Assembly: GCA_016235555.1 (NCBI GenBank)
Contig: JACRKC010000106.1
Coordinates: 1-61,704 of the forward strand
DNA from: Verrucomicrobiota bacterium
Lineage (GTDB): Bacteria; Verrucomicrobiota; Verrucomicrobiia; Opitutales; Opitutaceae
DNA: 61,704 nt
Direction of reading: 5' to 3'
In this document: positions 16,652 to 26,058 of the stretch, in pieces
Numbering within the stretch: position 1 is the first letter of the stretch
Layout: the number at the start of each line of letters is the position of its first letter
The notes under the pieces: generated by a model
The model's database searches: none
Seen by the model: only the letters and a program-made list of their open reading frames with translations
What the model was told of the DNA's origin: nothing
Program-made: the position numbers and the translations under genes

Positions 16652-17497
16652 ATGAGCGCTCACGCGGCCACCATCGATCACCACCACGACCCGTCGACCT
16701 CGACCGGCATTCCGAACAAGAAGCTCCTCATGTGGGCCTTCCTCGCGTCGGACTGCATGTTCTTCGGCTCGCTGATTTCCACGCACCTCATCTACCGGCT
16801 CCACCCGCCGGCGGGTAATCCCGACCCGAAGGAAGTCTTCGCGCCGGCCCTCACCTCGTTCTCCACGTTCATCCTCCTGATGTCGTCGCTCATGATGGCG
16901 CTCGCGGTGAACGCCATTCAGAAGAACAACGTCAAGAGCTGCCGCTGGTCGCTCCTCACGACGATCTTCTTCGGCGCCATCTTCCTCACCTGCCAGGTCT
17001 ACGAGTTCACCGAGTTCGTCCACATCAAGAAGATGACGATCTCCAACAGCCTGCTGGGCACCACGTTTTTCACGCTCACCGGCACGCACGGCTGCCACGT
17101 CGCCATCGGTGTCCTGTGGCTCGCGCTCATGTATGTCCGCTCCTTCAAGCCGACGAGCGGCGGGGGCGGTTGGTTCAACCACCAGCTCGTGCATGCGCTG
17201 GCCCTGCTCGCCACCATCCTGCTGACGATGAAGGTCGTGCTCGGCTTCACTTTCCCGATCGTCGAACACGGCTTCACCGGCGCGGTGCTCGGTGCCGCCG
17301 CGAAGACCGAGGCGCTCTACATCCTCCTCACCGCCGCGGGCTACGGCTTCCTCACCTGGCTCGCCCGCCCGGCCGGCCCCGTCGAGTTCGACGAACGTCA
17401 CGCCGTCGATGTCGAGACCATGGGCCTTTACTGGCACTTCGTCGACATCGTGTGGATCGTCATCTTCACCGCTGTCTACCTGCTGGAATATCTCTGA
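16652..17497 (+). CDS. coxC: Cytochrome c oxidase subunit III
   Basis: 281 aa with seven predicted membrane helices. Family segments include the first helix with LMWAFLASDCMFFGSLISTHLIYR, GTHGCHVAIGVLW and the C-terminal GLYWHFVDIVWIVIFTAVYLLEYL, which is the usual subunit III ending. An extra helix pair around residues 185-245 makes it longer than typical bacterial forms. It stabilises proton uptake and the active site of subunit I. Start 37 bp after coxA, same operon. Confidence 0.95.
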   Translation: MSAHAATIDHHHDPSTSTGIPNKKLLMWAFLASDCMFFGSLISTHLIYRLHPPAGNPDPKEVFAPALTSFSTFILLMSSLMMALAVNAIQKNNVKSCRWSLLTTIFFGAIFLTCQVYEFTEFVHIKKMTISNSLLGTTFFTLTGTHGCHVAIGVLWLALMYVRSFKPTSGGGGWFNHQLVHALALLATILLTMKVVLGFTFPIVEHGFTGAVLGAAAKTEALYILLTAAGYGFLTWLARPAGPVEFDERHAVDVETMGLYWHFVDIVWIVIFTAVYLLEYL

Positions 17498-17596
17498 TGA
17501 AAGGAATGAGGAGATAAGGGACTGAGTGCCGATCAGCTTCCGCCCTGCTCTTTCCCCTCATTCCCTCACTCCCTCCTCCCTCACACCCTCTTTTCC

Positions 17597-17926
17597 ATGA
17601 GCGCTCCCGCCCACGCTGTCGCGGCCCACGACCACGACGTCAGCAAATTCCAAATCTACGTGCAGATCGCGATGCTCCTCGCGGTCATCACCGGCGTCGA
17701 GATCATCGCCGTGTTCCTGCCCTTCGCAAAATGGTTCCTCGTCACCGGCCTGGTCGTGTTGTCGACGGTGAAGTTCATGTTCGTCATCTTCTACTTCATG
17801 CACCTGCGGTGGGACAAACCGTTCTGCACGATCCTGTTTTTCATCGGGCTGGTGCTCGCCGCCGGGACCATGTGGGCGCTCATCGCGCTCTTCAAGGCCG
17901 AGGCCAGCCTGCCGCTCCCTGTTTGA
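17597..17926 (+). CDS. coxD: Cytochrome c oxidase subunit IV (CyoD/CtaF type)
   Basis: 109 aa with a His-rich N terminus (AHAVAAHDHDVSKFQIY) and three membrane helices. The typical segment VKFMFVIFYFMHLRWDKP identifies the family. It is a small accessory subunit of heme-copper oxidases in the inner membrane. It is the last subunit gene; an intrinsic terminator lies 40 bp downstream, so the coxBACD operon ends here. Confidence 0.92.
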   Translation: MSAPAHAVAAHDHDVSKFQIYVQIAMLLAVITGVEIIAVFLPFAKWFLVTGLVVLSTVKFMFVIFYFMHLRWDKPFCTILFFIGLVLAAGTMWALIALFKAEASLPLPV

Positions 17927-17966
17927 TCTGAAGAAGGCGCCCTGCGCATCCCAACCCAACCAAAAG

Positions 17967-17998
17967 AAAACGGCGGTCGAAAGGCCGCCGTTTTTTTT
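17967..17998 (+). terminator. Intrinsic terminator of the cox operon
   Basis: AACGGCGG-TCGAAAGG-CCGCCGTT followed by an uninterrupted T8 run; AAAA also precedes the stem, so it could work in both directions. It closes the oxidase subunit operon. Confidence 0.93.
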
Positions 17999-18105
17999 GC
18001 GCCCGGTCTACCCGCCTCCGCGCCGCGGCCAGGCCGGCGCGTGCTGCGCCCCGACCTTTGCCACCTCAGGCAGGCGCATCCAGTCGTTCATCCGTCCTGA
18101 CGCGA

Positions 18106-18256
18106 GGGCGCATCTCACTTTTCTGCGAAGTGCGCGCCAGAGGGTGGGCCGGACGCTCCGCGCACGGCCAGAGCACTTCAAATGTTGCGCGCTTATGGCC
18201 GCCCGCGGAGCGGCCGGCCCACCTTTCGTCTCGCTGCAAGAAACTGAGATGCGCCC
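18106..18256. mobile_element. 151-bp palindromic element with 9-bp target duplication
   Basis: The ends are perfect inverted repeats, GGGCGCATCTCA and TGAGATGCGCCC. A second internal layer pairs GGTGGGCCGGACGCTCCGCG with CGCGGAGCGGCCGGCCCACC (two mismatches). The direct repeat CTGACGCGA flanks it exactly (18097-18105 and 18257-18265). It has no coding capacity. Defined ends plus a duplication are what insertion by a transposase would leave. It lies in the 395-bp gap between coxD and ctaG; 17999-18096 holds nothing I recognise. Confidence 0.75.
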
Positions 18257-18321
18257 CTGACGCGACAACGCACGAATTCGGGATTGGTCCGCGCCCCGGT
18301 CTGGTTCAAGTTCGCGCACTC

Positions 18322-19116
18322 ATGATCGACTGGCGCCATTGGCATAACGAACCCTACCTCGTCGGCGGGCTCGTGTTTCTCGGCTGGCTCTGGGCCGTGC
18401 TGGCGGGACCGTGGCGCGCCCGCCTCGCGCCGGCCGGCACGCCGTTTCCGCGGCACCGCGCGTGGGCCTTCTACGGATCGCTGTTCGTCTTCTATCTCGC
18501 GGTCGGATCGCCGCTCGACCAGATCGGCGAACGCTTTCTGTTTTCGGCCCACATGCTGCAGCACCAGCTGCTCGTTTACCCGGCGGCGATTCTCTTCCTC
18601 CTCGGGCTGCCCCACTGGATGGTCGATCCGGTCCTCGGCCGCCCGCCGCTGGTTCGCGGGCTGCGCGGGCTCACCCACCCGATCGGCTGCGGCGTGATCT
18701 ATACCCTCGTCATCAGCCTGTGGCACGCCCCCGACGCCTACGATCTCGCGCTGCGCAACAAGCTCGTGCACGTGCTCGAGCACGTGAGTTTCTTTGGCGC
18801 CGCGCTCTTTTACTGGTGGCCGCTGCTCAGTCCGTCCCGCGTGCTCCCGCCCATCAACTACGGGCCGCAGATGCTCTACCTGCTCGGTGTGCTCATCGCG
18901 ATGACGCCGATCTTCGCCTACATCACGTTTTCCGAAAACATCCTCTACCCGACCTACGAATACGCCCCGCGCCTCTTTGCCAACTTCTCTCCCGCCGCCG
19001 ATCAACTCCTCGCCGGCGTGATGATGAAAGCCGGCGGCATGGGCGTCGCGCTGACGGCGTTCGGCGCGAGCTTCTATCGCTGGTTCCAGGCGGGCGAGCG
19101 TGAAAGAAAAATGTAG
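18322..19116 (+). CDS. ctaG: CtaG-family cytochrome c oxidase assembly factor (caa3 type)
   Basis: 264 aa from ATG at 18322; the upstream extension would cross a palindromic element. About seven membrane helices, with conserved histidines in SAHMLQHQLLVYP, SLWHAPDAYD and LVHVLEHVSFFGAALFYWW. These match the Bacillus-type CtaG (PF09678), which differs from the proteobacterial Cox11-like protein of the same name. It is needed for active caa3 oxidase, probably in metal-centre assembly. The TAG stop overlaps the start of a palindromic repeat (19113). Confidence 0.9.
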   Translation: MIDWRHWHNEPYLVGGLVFLGWLWAVLAGPWRARLAPAGTPFPRHRAWAFYGSLFVFYLAVGSPLDQIGERFLFSAHMLQHQLLVYPAAILFLLGLPHWMVDPVLGRPPLVRGLRGLTHPIGCGVIYTLVISLWHAPDAYDLALRNKLVHVLEHVSFFGAALFYWWPLLSPSRVLPPINYGPQMLYLLGVLIAMTPIFAYITFSENILYPTYEYAPRLFANFSPAADQLLAGVMMKAGGMGVALTAFGASFYRWFQAGERERKM

Positions 19117-19189
19117 AGCGGGGTCGCCGAACCCCGCCGCTGCATCCACCGCACGACGTGTGGCGGGGTCAGGCGCCCCCGCCCTGCAT
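19113..19189. repeat. GCGGGGTC inverted repeat between convergent genes
   Basis: Left arm AGCGGGGTCGCCGAACCCCGCC pairs imperfectly with the right segment TGGCGGGGTCAGGCGCCCC; both arms are also self-complementary. It contains the ctaG stop codon and runs to within a few bases of the cysK stop, so it may serve as the end of both transcripts. Confidence 0.6.
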
Positions 19190-19195
19190 CGGAAT

Positions 19196-20170
19196 TCAGG
19201 CCTTGATGAGGTCGTCCACCGAGTCGCTCTCGGTGTTCACGTCGGCGAAGAGCCACGTGGAGAGGTAGCGTTCGCTGCTCGACGGGATGATCGCGACGAT
19301 CTGCTTGCCCTTGTTCTCGGGGCGCTTCGCGAGTTGGAGCGCGGCCCAGGTGACTGCGCCGGATGAGATGCCGATCGGGACGCCGTCGAGCGTGTTGACC
19401 TGCTTCGACACCGGGCCGGAGTCGGCCTCCTTCACGCGGATGACCTCGTCGTAGACTTTCGTGTTGAGCACGGCGGGCACGAAGCCGGCGCCGATGCCCT
19501 GCAACTTGTGCGGGCCGGGCTGTCCGCCGGAGAGAACCGGTGACGCATCGGGCTCGACCGCGACCAGCTTCACCGCGGGTTTACGCGCTTTAAGCACCTC
19601 GCCGACGCCCGTGATCGTGCCGCCGGTGCCGATGCCGGCGACGACGATGTCGACCTTGCCGTCGGTATCACGCCAGATTTCCTCGGCGGTGGTCTTGCGG
19701 TGGACGGCGGGGTTGGCGGGATTGGCGAATTGCTGGAGGATAAGCGCGCCGGGGATCTTCGCGGCAAGTTCCTCGGCCTTGGCGATCGCGCCCTTCATGC
19801 CTTTCGGGCCTTCGGTGAGGACGAGGCGGGCACCCAGAATCTTGAGGAGTTTGCGACGCTCGGTGCTCATGGTCTCGGGCATCGTAAGGATGAGCTTGAT
19901 GCCCTTGGCCGCGGCCACGAACGCCAGCGCGATGCCTGTGTTGCCGGAAGTGGGCTCGATGAGGACGGTGTCCTTCGTGATTTTGCCGGACTTGATCCCG
20001 TCATCGATCATCGAGAAACCGATGCGGTCCTTCACGGAGGAGAGCGGGTTGAAGAACTCGAGCTTGAGCAGGATTTCGGCCTGCGCGCCGTGCGCGGCGG
20101 CGGTGCGGTTGAGACGGACGAGCGGCGTGTTGCCGATGGTCTCGGTGATGTCGTTGTAGATTTTAGCCAT
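19196..20170 (-). CDS. cysK: Cysteine synthase (O-acetylserine sulfhydrylase)
   Basis: 324 aa from ATG at 20170. PLP fold-type II enzyme: the Schiff-base lysine is K47 in [11 protein letters not shown], the substrate loop is [13 protein letters not shown], the phosphate-binding loop is [12 protein letters not shown], and GISSGA lies near the C terminus. It makes cysteine from O-acetylserine and sulfide in the cytoplasm. It is the last gene of a minus-strand operon with a sulfonate-type ABC transporter and an Rrf2 regulator, so sulfur scavenging and cysteine synthesis appear co-regulated. Confidence 0.96.
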   Translation of the reverse strand: MAKIYNDITETIGNTPLVRLNRTAAAHGAQAEILLKLEFFNPLSSVKDRIGFSMIDDGIKSGKITKDTVLIEPTSGNTGIALAFVAAAKGIKLILTMPETMSTERRKLLKILGARLVLTEGPKGMKGAIAKAEELAAKIPGALILQQFANPANPAVHRKTTAEEIWRDTDGKVDIVVAGIGTGGTITGVGEVLKARKPAVKLVAVEPDASPVLSGGQPGPHKLQGIGAGFVPAVLNTKVYDEVIRVKEADSGPVSKQVNTLDGVPIGISSGAVTWAALQLAKRPENKGKQIVAIIPSSSERYLSTWLFADVNTESDSVDDLIKA

Positions 20171-20211
20171 GACGGGAGGCGGAGTGAGTTGAGGTTTTGG
20201 GGAAAAGCGAA

Positions 20212-20976
20212 TCAGCGGGCGGTGCCCCAGCGGCGATGGAGAAAGCGCTCCCACGGGGAGAACAGAATCTTGTCGGCAAGCAGCCCGATGGCGAGGAGCA
20301 CAAACATGATGCCGATCACTTGTTCCATGGCGTTGAGTTCGCGGCCGTAGTGCAGCAGGTGGCCGAGGCCGAAGCCGCTCAGAATCGTGACATAAATCTC
20401 CGCCGCCATCAGCGAGCGCCACGCAAACGCCCAGCCTTGTTTCATGCCGCCGACGATGAACGGCAGCGCCGCCGGCAGGATCACGCGCAACCACGTGTGC
20501 AGGCCCGTCGAGCCCATCGTGCGCGCGGCGCGCGCATAGATCGGCGGGACGTTGCGCACACCGTTGTCGGTCGCGATGATCACCGACCAGAGCGTGCCCA
20601 TCACCACGACAAAGAACATCGCGCCCTCGGTCTGCCCGAACCACAGCAGCGCGAGCGGCACCCAGCACACGCTCGGCAGCGCCTGCAGGCCGAGCGCCAT
20701 CAGGCCCAGCGTGTCCTCGAGAATTTGAAACCGCGCGGTAAGCAGCCCCAGCGGCAGCCCCACCAGCAGGCCGAAGGCGTAGCCGAGCGCGAGCCGCTTG
20801 ATCGTCACGACCATCGCCGACGCGAGCGTGCCGTCCGTCGCCGCCTCGAACAGATACCGCCCCACGCTGAACGGCGACGGCACCAACACCGGCGACCAGA
20901 GTTTCAGCAGCACCGCCACCTGCCAGACGAGCAGCAGGCCGGCGAAGAAAATGACGACTTTGCCGACTCGCTTCAT
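20212..20976 (-). CDS. ABC transporter permease, sulfonate/taurine type
   Basis: 254 aa from ATG at 20976, overlapping the ATPase stop by 4 bp. Six membrane helices of the BPD_transp_1 fold. The coupling-helix segment is [13 protein letters not shown], preceded by the [21 protein letters not shown] loop. Related to SsuC/TauC/NrtB permeases of sulfonate, taurine or nitrate importers. The neighbouring cysK and Rrf2 genes favour an organosulfur substrate, but this cannot be read from the permease. Confidence 0.9.
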   Translation of the reverse strand: MKRVGKVVIFFAGLLLVWQVAVLLKLWSPVLVPSPFSVGRYLFEAATDGTLASAMVVTIKRLALGYAFGLLVGLPLGLLTARFQILEDTLGLMALGLQALPSVCWVPLALLWFGQTEGAMFFVVVMGTLWSVIIATDNGVRNVPPIYARAARTMGSTGLHTWLRVILPAALPFIVGGMKQGWAFAWRSLMAAEIYVTILSGFGLGHLLHYGRELNAMEQVIGIMFVLLAIGLLADKILFSPWERFLHRRWGTAR

Positions 20977-21800
20977 ATTCCGTCCCCCATCGGCATCGGC
21001 GGACCGCCGCGGCCGAAGCCCTTCAACGCGCTCGTGATGATCGTCGCGTGGCGGGCGAGGTCGATGCTGTTGATGTTGCGCGGACGCGGCAGTTCGATGC
21101 GGAACTCCTCCTGAATGCGACCCGGATGCGGCGAAAGCAGGATGACGCGGTCGCCGAGACACACGGCCTCGCGGACGTTGTGGGTGACGAACACGATCGT
21201 CTTTTTCCGCTCCTTCCAAATCTGCTGCAAATCGCCGTAGAGCTGCTCGCGCGTCAGCGCGTCGAGCGCGGCGAATGGCTCATCCATGAGGAGCACGCGG
21301 GGGTTCGGTGCGAGGGCGCGGGCGAGCGCCACGCGCTGCTTCATGCCGCCGGACAGCTCGTGCACGTAGGCGTGGTGGAATTTCTCCAGGCCCACCAGCT
21401 TGAGGTAAAACACCGCCACGTCGCGCCGTTCGCTCGCGTTGAGGCCGGGCTTGAGGCGCAGGCTGAAGAGGACGTTGTCGAGCACGTCGAGCCACGGGAA
21501 CAGCGCCGACTCCTGGAACATCATCATGCGATCGCGGCCCGGCGCGGTGACATCGGCGCCATCGCACTTCACCCCGCCGGTGTCGGCGTTCTCGAGGCCC
21601 GCGATGATGTTGAGCAGGGTCGATTTGCCGCAGCCGCTCGGGCCGAGCAGGCAGACAAACTCACCCTCGGCCACCTCCAGCGACACGTTGTCGAGCGCCT
21701 GCACGGGCTTGTCGCGTTTGCGCGAAGCGAAGCGCTTGCTCACCGCTTGGATGGAGAGCTTGGAGGGGGCTTCGTTTTGCAGCTCGACCGGCAGCGTCAT
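20973..21800 (-). CDS. ABC transporter ATP-binding protein, sulfonate/taurine type
   Basis: 275 aa from ATG at 21800, overlapping the binding-protein stop by 4 bp. Walker [11 protein letters not shown]-loop [12 protein letters not shown], signature ELSGGMKQR, Walker [13 protein letters not shown], and switch histidine in VTHNV are all intact. SsuB/TauB/NrtD group. It energises the importer formed with the permease and binding protein on either side. A glycine/proline-rich tail ([14 protein letters not shown]) is slightly longer than usual. Confidence 0.93.
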   Translation of the reverse strand: MTLPVELQNEAPSKLSIQAVSKRFASRKRDKPVQALDNVSLEVAEGEFVCLLGPSGCGKSTLLNIIAGLENADTGGVKCDGADVTAPGRDRMMMFQESALFPWLDVLDNVLFSLRLKPGLNASERRDVAVFYLKLVGLEKFHHAYVHELSGGMKQRVALARALAPNPRVLLMDEPFAALDALTREQLYGDLQQIWKERKKTIVFVTHNVREAVCLGDRVILLSPHPGRIQEEFRIELPRPRNINSIDLARHATIITSALKGFGRGGPPMPMGDGI

Positions 21801-22753
21801 GGTTGGCGGGAGAAGAGTCGTTCGAGGGGAATGGCTTGGCGGAGGAAGCCGACACTCTGAGCCTCCGCGACCAGCGTGGCAAACTGCGCCTGCGTCACGT
21901 GGTCGGTGAATTTCATGCGCCGCCACGCGTTCGTCATGATCGCCTCGGGTAACTCGCGCCGCGTCTCGGCCGCGAGGCCCGCCCGCACGAGCGCGCGCGC
22001 CTCGTCGCCGTGGGCGTTGAGCCAGGCCGTGAGTTCGGCATGCGCCGCGCGGAATTTCTCCACCAGGGCCGGCCGGGTCTTGAGGCATTTCACGCTCGCC
22101 ACGAGCACGGTCGTGACGGTGTCGCTTTGCTCGAGGAAAATCCGGCCGCCCGCGTCGAGTTCCAGTCGCGACACCCACGGCTCCACCGTCCACACCCCGT
22201 CGAGCTTGCCCTGCTGGAAAAGCTGCAACTGCTCGGGGTTCGGCGTGGGCAGCACCGCGACGTCGCCGCCCGTGAGTGTGATCTTGAAACCCTGCTTTTT
22301 GAGCCACGCGCGGGCCGCCACGTCCTGCGTGTTGCCGAGCTGCGGCGTGGCGAGGCGGCGGCCCTTGAAGTCGCCCGGTTTCGCGATGCGACCGTCGCCC
22401 GCCACCACCAGTGCCGCCCCGCCCTCCGTCGCGCCGGCGAGCACGCGAATCTCGTCGCCCTGCGACCGGATGTAGGCGTTGAGCGCGGGATTGGGGCCGA
22501 CATAGGTCAGGTCGATCGAACCGGCGAAGATCGCCTCCATCGCGCCCGGTCCGGCGTTGAACGGAAACCACCGGATCGTGACGTCAGGCCCGAGGCGTTG
22601 CTCGAACCAGCCCCGCTTCTCGCGCGTCGTGTGGCTGCCCACGATGCCGTGCGCATGCGTGACGTTGGGAAAATAGCCGACGCGCAGCGTGACCGGCTCC
22701 GCGTGGGCGACGGCCAGAGACATCCAGAGGGCAAACGTCAGGATTCGGCGCAT
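21797..22753 (-). CDS. ABC transporter periplasmic binding protein, sulfonate/nitrate/taurine type
   Basis: 318 aa. Signal peptide MRRILTFALWMSLAVAHA. The NMT1/SsuA-like fold is shown by TLRVGYFPNVTHAHGI, GAMEAIFAGSIDLTYVGPNPALNAY, LATPQLGNTQD and GVWTVEPWVSRL. It captures a small anion in the periplasm for the downstream ATPase and permease. It starts 3 bp after the Rrf2 gene. Substrate (alkanesulfonate, taurine or similar) is inferred from the cysteine synthase in the same operon. Confidence 0.9.
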   Translation of the reverse strand: MRRILTFALWMSLAVAHAEPVTLRVGYFPNVTHAHGIVGSHTTREKRGWFEQRLGPDVTIRWFPFNAGPGAMEAIFAGSIDLTYVGPNPALNAYIRSQGDEIRVLAGATEGGAALVVAGDGRIAKPGDFKGRRLATPQLGNTQDVAARAWLKKQGFKITLTGGDVAVLPTPNPEQLQLFQQGKLDGVWTVEPWVSRLELDAGGRIFLEQSDTVTTVLVASVKCLKTRPALVEKFRAAHAELTAWLNAHGDEARALVRAGLAAETRRELPEAIMTNAWRRMKFTDHVTQAQFATLVAEAQSVGFLRQAIPLERLFSRQP

Positions 22754-22756
22754 GGC

Positions 22757-23356
22757 TTAGATCGAGTAGTCGCCGAGCAGTTGATGGAGCACACCCTCGG
22801 CGGGATCGAGCCGGGGACGCGACGCGCGACGCGAGAGCTTGCGCGCGTGCGTGGCGGGGATGCGCGAAGTGGTCGGCGCGGCGTCGGCCTCGGGCGAAAA
22901 CGGCAGCGGCAGGCCGTCGCGGCGCAGCTTGCGCAGCGTGACTTCGACGACGTCGGCCCGCGTGTAGCGATCAAGGATGCCGCTGATGGCGTTGCGCACG
23001 TCGAGCATCAGCATGCGCAGGCCGCAATGCGCCTCGTCCGGGCACGTGCATTTCTCGTAGGCCGTCTGGCTCACGCACCCGATGGGTGCGAGCGGTCCGT
23101 CGATGAGCCGGACGACGGAGCCGATGGTGATTTTCCTGGCGGGCTTCGCGAGGCGATAGCCGCCGAACTTGCCCCGCTCGCTTTCAACGAACCCCGCCTC
23201 CTTCAAAAGCTGCATGATCTGTTCGAGGAACTTGACCGGGAGCTGTTCGTTGTCGGCCAGCTCCGAGACGCGCACCAATTCGCGCCCGACCTCGGCGGCA
23301 ATGCCGAGGTTGATGAGGGAGCGGAGGGCGTATTCGCCTTTCTTCGAGAGCTTCAT
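22757..23356 (-). CDS. Rrf2-family transcriptional regulator, CymR/IscR-like
   Basis: 199 aa from ATG at 23356; an ATG five codons upstream (23371) is possible. N-terminal winged helix (MKLSKKGEYALRSLINLG; recognition region LPVKFLEQIMQLLKEAGFVES; wing GKFGGYRLAKP). The effector region has four cysteines, C94, C103, C105 and C111, enough for an Fe-S cluster or thiol sensing, though not in IscR spacing. A basic C-terminal tail of about 50 residues is unusual. First gene of the sulfur operon, so it probably controls it; the 190-bp region shared with the POT gene would hold the promoter. Confidence 0.88.
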   Translation of the reverse strand: MKLSKKGEYALRSLINLGIAAEVGRELVRVSELADNEQLPVKFLEQIMQLLKEAGFVESERGKFGGYRLAKPARKITIGSVVRLIDGPLAPIGCVSQTAYEKCTCPDEAHCGLRMLMLDVRNAISGILDRYTRADVVEVTLRKLRRDGLPLPFSPEADAAPTTSRIPATHARKLSRRASRPRLDPAEGVLHQLLGDYSI

Positions 23357-23547
23357 TTGGCGACCACTCAAATCTACATTGATTCAGTATGATTTATGGC
23401 AAGCCCGGACTCTGAGCAGTTTTGGCTATGACACACTCGTCGCAGGTGCGGCGTGGCGCCGAGTTGGACGGCAGTCGGCCGGAGGGCGCCGCCGCGCCTA
23501 CTTCGCCGTTGCCCCGGGCGCGACGCCTCGCAGGCTCGCGCGGCAAC

Positions 23548-25065
23548 ATGAGTTCCTCCGTCGTTTCCGACTCGCCCACCCAACCCCACGTCCAACCCCT
23601 CGACCGCAGCGGCATCGGCGGCCAGCCGCGCGGACTGACCACGCTATTCTTCGCCGAGATGTGGGAGCGCTTCAGCTACTATGGCATGCGGGCGCTGCTC
23701 ATTCTGTTCATGACGGCCGCCGCCGCCGAAGGCGGACTCGGCTTCGACACCAAGCACGCCGCCGGCATCTACGGCACCTACACGATGAGCGTGTATTTGC
23801 TGTCGATCCTCGGCGGCTTCATCGCCGACAACTTCGTGGGCGCCCGCCGCGCCGTGTTCGTCGGCGGCATCATCATCGCGAGCGGCCACTTCACGATGGC
23901 GCTCAACTCCACCGCGACCTTCTACGCCGGCCTCGTCCTCGTCGCCCTCGGCACCGGCCTGCTCAAGCCCAACATTTCCACCATGGTCGGCAGCCTCTAC
24001 AGCGCCAGCGACGAGCGGCGCGACGCGGGTTTCTCGATTTTCTACATGGGCATCAACATTGGCGCGTTCCTCGCTCCGCTCGTGACCGGCTACCTCGCGC
24101 AAAGCGCGGGTTGGAAAAGTCAGCTCGCGGCCTGGGGCCTCAATCCCCTGCACAGCTGGCATTGGGGCTTCGCCGCCGCGGGTGTGGGCATGACGCTCGG
24201 CCTGGTCGTCTACGTCCGCCGCGCGTCCACGCTCGCCCATGTCGGCCACGCCCCCGCCCTCGAAGCCGGTCGCTCGCGCCCGTGGGGCAAACTCGGCCTC
24301 GTCGCCCTCGGCTCCTTCGCGCTGATCGCCGCGATGAAGCTGTCCGACCGCTACCCGGCCGTCGTCTACGGCCTCTTCGCCCTCCAGATCGCGGCGATCC
24401 TGTTCTTCGCCTTTCGCGCCGACCAGGACAGCAAACGCATCGCCGCCATCCTCGTGTTTTTCTTCGCCGCCGAAATCTTCTGGGCGATCTTCGAGCAGAC
24501 CGGCTCGTCCATCTCGCTCTTCGCCGATCGCCTCACCCGCAATGAAATCCTCGGCTGGAATTTTCCCTCGTCCTATTGGCAGTCCGTCAACTCCATCTGG
24601 GTCATCCTCCTCGCCCCGGTGTTCGCCTGGCTCTGGATCAAGCTGGGCCACCGCCAGCCATCGAGCCCGATGAAGTTCACCCTCGGCCTGCTCTTCGTCG
24701 CCCTCTCCTTCGTGCTCATGGTCCCGGCCGCCAAGCTCACCGCCGCCGGCAAAGTGGGCCCCATCTGGTTGCTCGCGCTCTTCTTCCTTCAGACCATCGG
24801 CGAGATGCTGCTCAGCCCCGTCGGCCTCTCCACGATGACGAAACTCGCGCCGCCCCGCCTGCTCGGCCTCGTCATGGGCATCTGGTTCCTCGCCGCCGCG
24901 CTCGGCAACAAGCTCGCGGGCGTGCTCGCCGGCGAATTCAAGAGCGACAACCCCGCCGAACTCGCGACCTTCTTCTGGCATCAAGCCCTCGGCGTCGGCG
25001 TCGCCACACTCGTCCTGCTCGCCCTCGTGCCGTGGGTGAAGAAGCTGATGTGCGGCGTGCGTTGA
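23548..25065 (+). CDS. POT/PTR-family proton-dependent oligopeptide transporter
   Basis: 505 aa from ATG at 23548; the 42-codon upstream extension reads through GC-rich palindromic sequence. PTR2 signature EMWERFSYYGMRALL (the ExxERFxYY proton site), GADNFVGAR-like loop and GTGLLKPNIS identify the family. About 12-14 membrane helices. It imports di- and tripeptides with protons. It fits with the secreted M2 peptidase in this window as part of peptide use. It diverges from the Rrf2 operon. Confidence 0.93.
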   Translation: MSSSVVSDSPTQPHVQPLDRSGIGGQPRGLTTLFFAEMWERFSYYGMRALLILFMTAAAAEGGLGFDTKHAAGIYGTYTMSVYLLSILGGFIADNFVGARRAVFVGGIIIASGHFTMALNSTATFYAGLVLVALGTGLLKPNISTMVGSLYSASDERRDAGFSIFYMGINIGAFLAPLVTGYLAQSAGWKSQLAAWGLNPLHSWHWGFAAAGVGMTLGLVVYVRRASTLAHVGHAPALEAGRSRPWGKLGLVALGSFALIAAMKLSDRYPAVVYGLFALQIAAILFFAFRADQDSKRIAAILVFFFAAEIFWAIFEQTGSSISLFADRLTRNEILGWNFPSSYWQSVNSIWVILLAPVFAWLWIKLGHRQPSSPMKFTLGLLFVALSFVLMVPAAKLTAAGKVGPIWLLALFFLQTIGEMLLSPVGLSTMTKLAPPRLLGLVMGIWFLAAALGNKLAGVLAGEFKSDNPAELATFFWHQALGVGVATLVLLALVPWVKKLMCGVR

Positions 25066-25086
25066 CGCCGCGCGGCCCGGCGCCGG

Positions 25087-25644
25087 TCACTGCACGCGCC
25101 GCACGCGCACCCACATCGGGTCACCCTCGGCGGTGAGCTTGTAGCCGCCGAACATCGATTTCTCGATCTTCACGCGCACGTTCTGGCGCGGCGACGTCTG
25201 ATGCGTGTCGGTGCGGTCCGTCTGCATCCAGATCTGCCCATCTTCGAGGCGGAAGATCGTATTGCCATTCCAGCCGCGGAACTCCCCAAGCAGCGTGCCG
25301 GTGATGGCGTTCACGTTTTCCTTCTCCGGCAGGCCGAAGGCGCGGGTCTTTTTCTCCGCGGGCCCCTCGGCCGCTTCGGCCACCGTCGTCTGCGCGGTCG
25401 CCGGCTTGGCCGCCGTTGCCTTCGTGGTCGACTTGGACACCGCCGGCGCCTTGGCCGTCGCGCCGCCCGCGCGATTCTCCCGCGCGACGAGCGCGTCGAG
25501 CGCCTCGACTTGCGCCGGTGTGAGCAGATCGAGACCGACCGCGCGACGCTCCTCGGCCGTGAGCCGCTCGGAAAATTTCGACTGCGCGAACGCGAGTCCG
25601 GCCGACAGCGCGGCGAACATGATGGTTTTGACAGTGGATCGCAT
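25087..25644 (-). CDS. Secreted protein of unknown function
   Basis: 185 aa. Signal peptide [21 protein letters not shown] helical EF-like segment ([31 protein letters not shown]) is followed by a low-complexity Ala/Thr/Lys linker (about 60-95) and a C-terminal beta-rich part ([27 protein letters not shown]...[13 protein letters not shown]). Proteins of this build occur in Xanthomonas and Verrucomicrobia but have no assigned role that I know. It is convergent with the POT gene (21 bp gap). Confidence 0.72.
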   Translation of the reverse strand: MRSTVKTIMFAALSAGLAFAQSKFSERLTAEERRAVGLDLLTPAQVEALDALVARENRAGGATAKAPAVSKSTTKATAAKPATAQTTVAEAAEGPAEKKTRAFGLPEKENVNAITGTLLGEFRGWNGNTIFRLEDGQIWMQTDRTDTHQTSPRQNVRVKIEKSMFGGYKLTAEGDPMWVRVRRVQ

Positions 25645-25731
25645 GCCCCGATTTCGCGCGGACGCGCGGCGCGCTCAATCCCATTCTCCCTGCGGGCTCG
25701 CGTTTTCGTTTCGAGCGAAAACGCTCGCTCC

Positions 25732-26049
25732 ATGCACTGGACCCTTCTGCTCATCGCCGCCGCGTTCGAAATCGTCTGGGCCGCCGGTCTGAAAACCACC
25801 GAGGGCTTCACCCGCCTCTGGCCGAGCGTGGGCGTGGGCGCCGCCATGGTCGCGAGCATGGCGCTCCTCGCGGTCGCCGCCCGCGGCCTGCCCATCGGCA
25901 CCGCCTACGCGGTTTGGACGGGCATCGGCGCCGCCGGCACGGCGATCGCCGGGATCTTCCTCTTCGGCGAGAGCGCCGCGCCCGCCCGTCTCGCCTGCAT
26001 CGCCCTCATCGTCGCCGGCGTGATCGGCCTCAAGTTCCTCGGCGAGTAA
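25732..26049 (+). CDS. SMR-family exporter of the guanidinium (Gdx/SugE) subtype
   Basis: 105 aa, four membrane helices. The catalytic Glu is in [12 protein letters not shown], followed by [11 protein letters not shown], and [14 protein letters not shown] and the ending [13 protein letters not shown] are all SugE/Gdx features. Members of this subtype export guanidinium, some also quaternary ammonium. ATG at 25732 follows a strong hairpin (CGTTTTCG-N7-CGAAAACG). I looked for guanidine riboswitch motifs upstream and did not find them. Confidence 0.92.
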   Translation: MHWTLLLIAAAFEIVWAAGLKTTEGFTRLWPSVGVGAAMVASMALLAVAARGLPIGTAYAVWTGIGAAGTAIAGIFLFGESAAPARLACIALIVAGVIGLKFLGE

Positions 26050-26058
26050 CCCCGCGAG

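Noticed and set aside
13369-16653. Open frame of over 1000 codons antisense to the cytochrome oxidase genes
   Set aside because: Its translation is Gly/Glu/His/Asp/Arg-rich without any domain; it arises from the strongly G/C-ending codons of coxB and coxA on the other strand.
23400-23547. Extra N-terminal domain of the POT transporter
   Set aside because: The segment is a GC-rich partly palindromic stretch giving Arg/Ala/Pro-rich translation; the family starts at MSSS (23548).
25640-25731. Guanidine riboswitch upstream of the Gdx-type exporter
   Set aside because: Only a simple CGTTTTCG/CGAAAACG hairpin is present; none of the conserved guanidine-I, -II or -III motifs was found.
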